Of a stretch of DNA of 64,000 nucleotides, positions 60,939-64,000 are shown in pieces. The stretch is from Spisula solida (taxonomy: Eukaryota; Mollusca; Bivalvia; Venerida; Mactridae). The DNA lies in assembly GCA_947247005.1 (NCBI GenBank), contig OX365944.1, positions 5,220,501-5,284,500 of the forward strand, written 5' to 3'. A program made the position numbers and the translations under genes. The number at the start of each line of letters is the position of its first letter. Position 1 is the stretch's first letter. Below the pieces are notes generated by a model that saw only the letters and a list, made by a program, of their open reading frames with translations, did not search any database and was not told the origin of the DNA.

Positions 60939-62726
60939 ATGGCATCTCTTAATGAACAAGGTCTTGTGGAAAGAGCAGATGATATACATGATTTAGTATG
61001 CCGCCCGTGTCAAAGAGATGATATAACAAAACCAACAGCTGGTTATTGTACTGATTGCATGGAACATCTGTGCATTGATTGTTACAGATATCACAGGAGG
61101 TTAACACCTTCCAAGAATCATACATTACTAAACCAAGATACAATGCCTTCCACAAAGCAACTTAGTGATAAAGCTGAACCCACCAACCATCCATCTATGC
61201 TTTGTCAACGTCATAAGAAAGAGATAATCAAACGCTATTGCCATGACCATAACTTGCTATTGTGTAGTATATGCGTAGCACAGGAACACACTAAACCATG
61301 CCGTGTTGTACACATAGCAACCGTTGCTGACAAGATGGTCAACAGTCGAGACTACAAACACACCATACACAAAATAGACAAACTGCTGAAGAAATGTATA
61401 ACAATCAAAACAGAAACATCTAGAAATGCCAACAAAACTAATGTTTTGCTTAAAGATGTTTTACAAGAAATCAACAAATACAGAAAAGTAATCAATGAAC
61501 GAATTGATCTGTTACAGAACGAAGTAGAAGCGAAGATTCATGATATACAGTATCAAAATGACGAGAAAATTAAGGCAGTTCAAACCATCTGCGAAGATGT
61601 CGAAAATAGCATACGGGTAACATCTGAAAGCTTGAAACAGCTGAATACATCTGGACTAGCTGAACAATTGTTTATAGAAGTAAACACGGCACAGAAACAA
61701 TTGCAGGAGTATAAAAACAGTATCCGCTCCTTGTCAACAGAGCAAGTTGATAACGTTTACACATTCCTTCCAAACCAGGCAATAAACGATGTACTTGAGC
61801 ACGAGAAGATGATTGGTGATGTTTTTTTAAAGCCTTTCTCACAATGTGACTCTATGATAAAATCTGCTGATGGCAAAATCACCCCAACATGCATTGATGA
61901 AATTCGTGTCAAGAAATTTAAAGATGAGTATGTGTGCTATATCACAGGAATGGTGGCGTTACCTCCGAACAGACTTGTACTGACTGATCATTATAACGTG
62001 TCCGTCAAGTTAATTGATGTTAACAAAGGATACGTTACATCACAACTCTCCCTTGGTAGAAACGACATAGATGCGCCCTTGGATATTACATCTACAACAA
62101 GTTCACAAGTTGCTGTCACTATACCAGAAAGACAATGTATACAGTTCATATCAGTATCAGACAAGCTTAAAATGAAACATAAATTATTAAGAGACGGTAA
62201 ATGTTATGGAATTTGCTGTCATCAAAATAAACTCCTTGTGGCCTACAGGCAACCTCGAAAACTCGAGATACTTGACATGAAAGGTGGAATAATCGGAAGA
62301 GTGAAAACAGAATCAACTTGGACAAATGTCTTTAGTTGGCCAAGATACATCCAAGCGAACAGTAACTACATCTATGTTAGTGATGACAATGGTGTCATCA
62401 TGTTAAATTGGCAAGGTGAGGTGCGTGGTAAGTTTGAAGACTTAAAAGATCCTGGAGGACTTGCGCTACAAGGTGATGGAAGTTTGATTTTATGTGACCG
62501 TGGTGTTGACAGAATGTATGAAATATCAGCAGATTGCACCCAAAGTAGAATTGTATTAGAAAACGTGAAACGTCCACATTGTGTCTGTGTGGATGACTGT
62601 GGACACAAACTCTACATCAGTAGAGAGACTTACGACAGTGATGACAGTGATGATAGTAACGATAGTGATGATAGTATTAATGAAAATGATGAAGTTCAAA
62701 ACAAGATTATGGTGTATAACATATAA
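60939..62726 (+). CDS. B-box/coiled-coil protein with C-terminal propeller-like region (TRIM-type, no RING)
   Basis: Single coding exon of 595 residues; the start follows a TTTCAG acceptor two bases upstream, so a non-coding exon precedes it. Zinc residues: first B-box C21, C24, C37, C40, C45, C48, H52, H61; second B-box C89, H92, C101, H104, C109, C112, H117, H125. A coiled coil covers about 135-275. The C-terminal 260 residues contain repeated short blocks such as GMVALPPNRLVLTDHYN, YIYVSDDNGVIML and GGLALQGDGSLILCDRG, as in NHL/WD-like six-bladed propellers. No RING precedes the B-boxes, so ubiquitin ligase activity is not predicted for this chain alone. Such RING-less B-box/propeller proteins are greatly expanded in bivalves, and many are linked to innate immunity in the literature. 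A Ser/Asp run (about 563-580) separates the last blade from the terminus. AATAAA follows at 63138. Confidence 0.9.
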   Translation: MASLNEQGLVERADDIHDLVCRPCQRDDITKPTAGYCTDCMEHLCIDCYRYHRRLTPSKNHTLLNQDTMPSTKQLSDKAEPTNHPSMLCQRHKKEIIKRYCHDHNLLLCSICVAQEHTKPCRVVHIATVADKMVNSRDYKHTIHKIDKLLKKCITIKTETSRNANKTNVLLKDVLQEINKYRKVINERIDLLQNEVEAKIHDIQYQNDEKIKAVQTICEDVENSIRVTSESLKQLNTSGLAEQLFIEVNTAQKQLQEYKNSIRSLSTEQVDNVYTFLPNQAINDVLEHEKMIGDVFLKPFSQCDSMIKSADGKITPTCIDEIRVKKFKDEYVCYITGMVALPPNRLVLTDHYNVSVKLIDVNKGYVTSQLSLGRNDIDAPLDITSTTSSQVAVTIPERQCIQFISVSDKLKMKHKLLRDGKCYGICCHQNKLLVAYRQPRKLEILDMKGGIIGRVKTESTWTNVFSWPRYIQANSNYIYVSDDNGVIMLNWQGEVRGKFEDLKDPGGLALQGDGSLILCDRGVDRMYEISADCTQSRIVLENVKRPHCVCVDDCGHKLYISRETYDSDDSDDSNDSDDSINENDEVQNKIMVYNI

Positions 62727-63137
62727 ACCGTTGTATATACCCCAGTAATATACAGTGTATGATTGTGTATTACAGAAATTAACATGAAAACTAGTGTTAC
62801 CGAGTATACGTAAATTATCTTATAAACAATGTCACTAGACATAGACTACCTTGACAGCTATACTCGCAGAAAATCTAACAGCCTCCATATGTGAAATACT
62901 TTTCTATACAAACATAACGTTATCGTGTCAGATACATGATATACATTCCATTCAATTATGTATGTACGTATTTCACTTGACAAATAATAGTAATAATCAG
63001 AATTCAACTGCGAAGATGACGACTCTCCGGAGATTGTACATTCTTGTAAATTAATGTTATAATGTTTGCATAGACTTGCCATATGTATGTAATTTCTTTA
63101 TGCAGAAATACAATCATGTATACTATTACTATAATTG

Positions 63138-63143
63138 AATAAA
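63138..63143 (+). terminator. Poly(A) signal of the B-box gene
   Basis: AATAAA in the context GAATAAAATAGC lies 412 bases after the stop codon and about 150 bases before the 45-bp minisatellite. Confidence 0.5.
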
Positions 63144-63289
63144 ATAGCATAACATGAACGTACTTATTTACTATATAAATATATGAGCTCCATCATTGAT
63201 AACTGTTCAACATTATAGCAGTGTGTATCACTATACAAATTGTTCAAATATATCAGTTTTGTGAGCTCAAGAAAACGTAATTGCAATGG

Positions 63290-64000
63290 CACAATAGTGT
63301 AGAGACTACGTACATCAAGTTCCACCACACATATCACAATAGTGTGGAGACTACGTACATCAAGTTCCACCACACATATCACAATAGTGTGGAGACTACG
63401 TACATCAAGTTCCACCACACATATCACAATAGTCTGGAGACTACGTACATCAAGTTCCACCGCACATATCACAATAGTGTGGAGACTACGTACATCAAGT
63501 TCAACCATACATATCACAATAGTCTGGAGACTACGTACATCAAGTTCCACCACACATATCACAATAGTCTGGAGACTACGTACATCAAGTTCCACCACAC
63601 ATATCACAATAGTCTAGAGACTACGTACATCAAGTTCCACCACACATATCACAATAGTGTGGAGACTACGTACATCAAGTTCCACCACACATATCACAAT
63701 AGTGGGGACTACGTACATCAAGTTCCACCACACATATCACAATAGTCTGGAGACTACGTACATCAAGTTCCACCATACATATCACAATAGTCTGGAGACT
63801 ACGTACATCAAGTTCCACCACACATATCACAATAGTCTGGAGACTACGTACATCAAGTTCCACCACACATATCACAATAGTGTGGAGACTACGTACATCA
63901 AGTTCCACCACACATATCACAATAGTGTGGAGACTACGTACATTAAGTTCCACCACACATATCACAATAGTCTGGAGACTACGTACATTAAGTTCCACCA
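63290..64000. repeat. 45-bp minisatellite running off the window
   Basis: The unit is CACAATAGTGTGGAGACTAC, then GTACATCAAGTTCCACCACACATAT. Nearly 16 units are visible and the array continues beyond 64000. The main variants are GTGTGG versus GTCTGG and TCAAG versus TTAAG. A two-base deletion near 63702 shifts the frame. Long ORFs on both strands (15-residue repeats such as VELDVRSLQTIVICV) are by-products of the repeat period. Confidence 0.9.

Noticed and set aside
63281..63998. Repetitive ORFs of 91-154 codons on both strands
   Set aside because: They arise from the 45-bp repeat period and shift frame where one unit has a two-base deletion.
63290..64000. CRISPR-like regular repeats
   Set aside because: The units abut without unique spacers and the host is a metazoan, so this is a minisatellite.

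Overview
The window is metazoan nuclear DNA. It is AT-rich, its genes are split by GT-AG introns, tRNA genes are scattered, and most of its length is transposable elements and minisatellites. The gene content (a RING-less two-B-box TRIM-type protein with a propeller-like C-terminus, secreted S1-family serine protease homologs) and the repeat types (CR1-like LINEs, many short inverted-repeat elements) fit a lophotrochozoan, most likely a bivalve mollusc. That placement is inference.

Genes that look real: (1) a minus-strand first coding exon with a signal peptide at 524-624; (2) and (3) two tandem, same-strand, eight-coding-exon genes at 13634-20325 and 32862-45690, each joining into an intact 279-residue chymotrypsin-fold precursor; (4) a single-coding-exon B-box/coiled-coil protein of 595 residues at 60939-62726; (5) tRNA-Leu(UAG) at 48760-48840.

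The main result is that both protease-fold paralogs have lost the catalytic triad in the same way. His57 is Gln and Ser195 is Ile, while Asp102, the R-IVGG activation site, Asp194 and four of the five classical disulfides remain. The missing disulfide (Cys42-Cys58) is the one that braces the dead histidine loop. All 32 coding-exon boundaries and both reading frames are intact, so these look like maintained non-catalytic serine protease homologs, not decaying pseudogenes. The paralogs are about 90% identical, and differences concentrate in coding exons 3-4. They share intron phases, intron sequence and an upstream block.

Layout. 0-13 kb: inverted-repeat elements, a nearly full-length but frameshifted CR1-like LINE (3.5-7.5 kb, minus) carrying a 2A-like motif, a LINE ORF1 with a frameshift in a TA run, and two more terminal-inverted-repeat elements. 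13-20 kb: protease homolog 1. 20-32 kb: element-rich intergenic DNA, including a 4.3 kb foldback element built around a 42-bp minisatellite and a truncated LINE. 32-46 kb: protease homolog 2, with introns swollen by at least six insertions. 46-50 kb: a 21-bp minisatellite of about 100 units, a tRNA-Leu gene, a tRNA-Leu pseudogene lacking its anticodon arm, and a tRNA-Ala-like pseudogene. 51-60 kb: nested elements, a 20-bp minisatellite and large tracts with no recognisable gene. 60-64 kb: the B-box gene and a 45-bp minisatellite running off the window end.

Comparing copies inside the window defines several element families: a 239-bp foldback MITE (2 copies), a TTAA-flanked MITE (3 copies), a TA-flanked mariner-like family (2 copies, one split by the 239-bp MITE) and a dispersed family with GACAGGGAAGGCAGC-like ends (4 copies).
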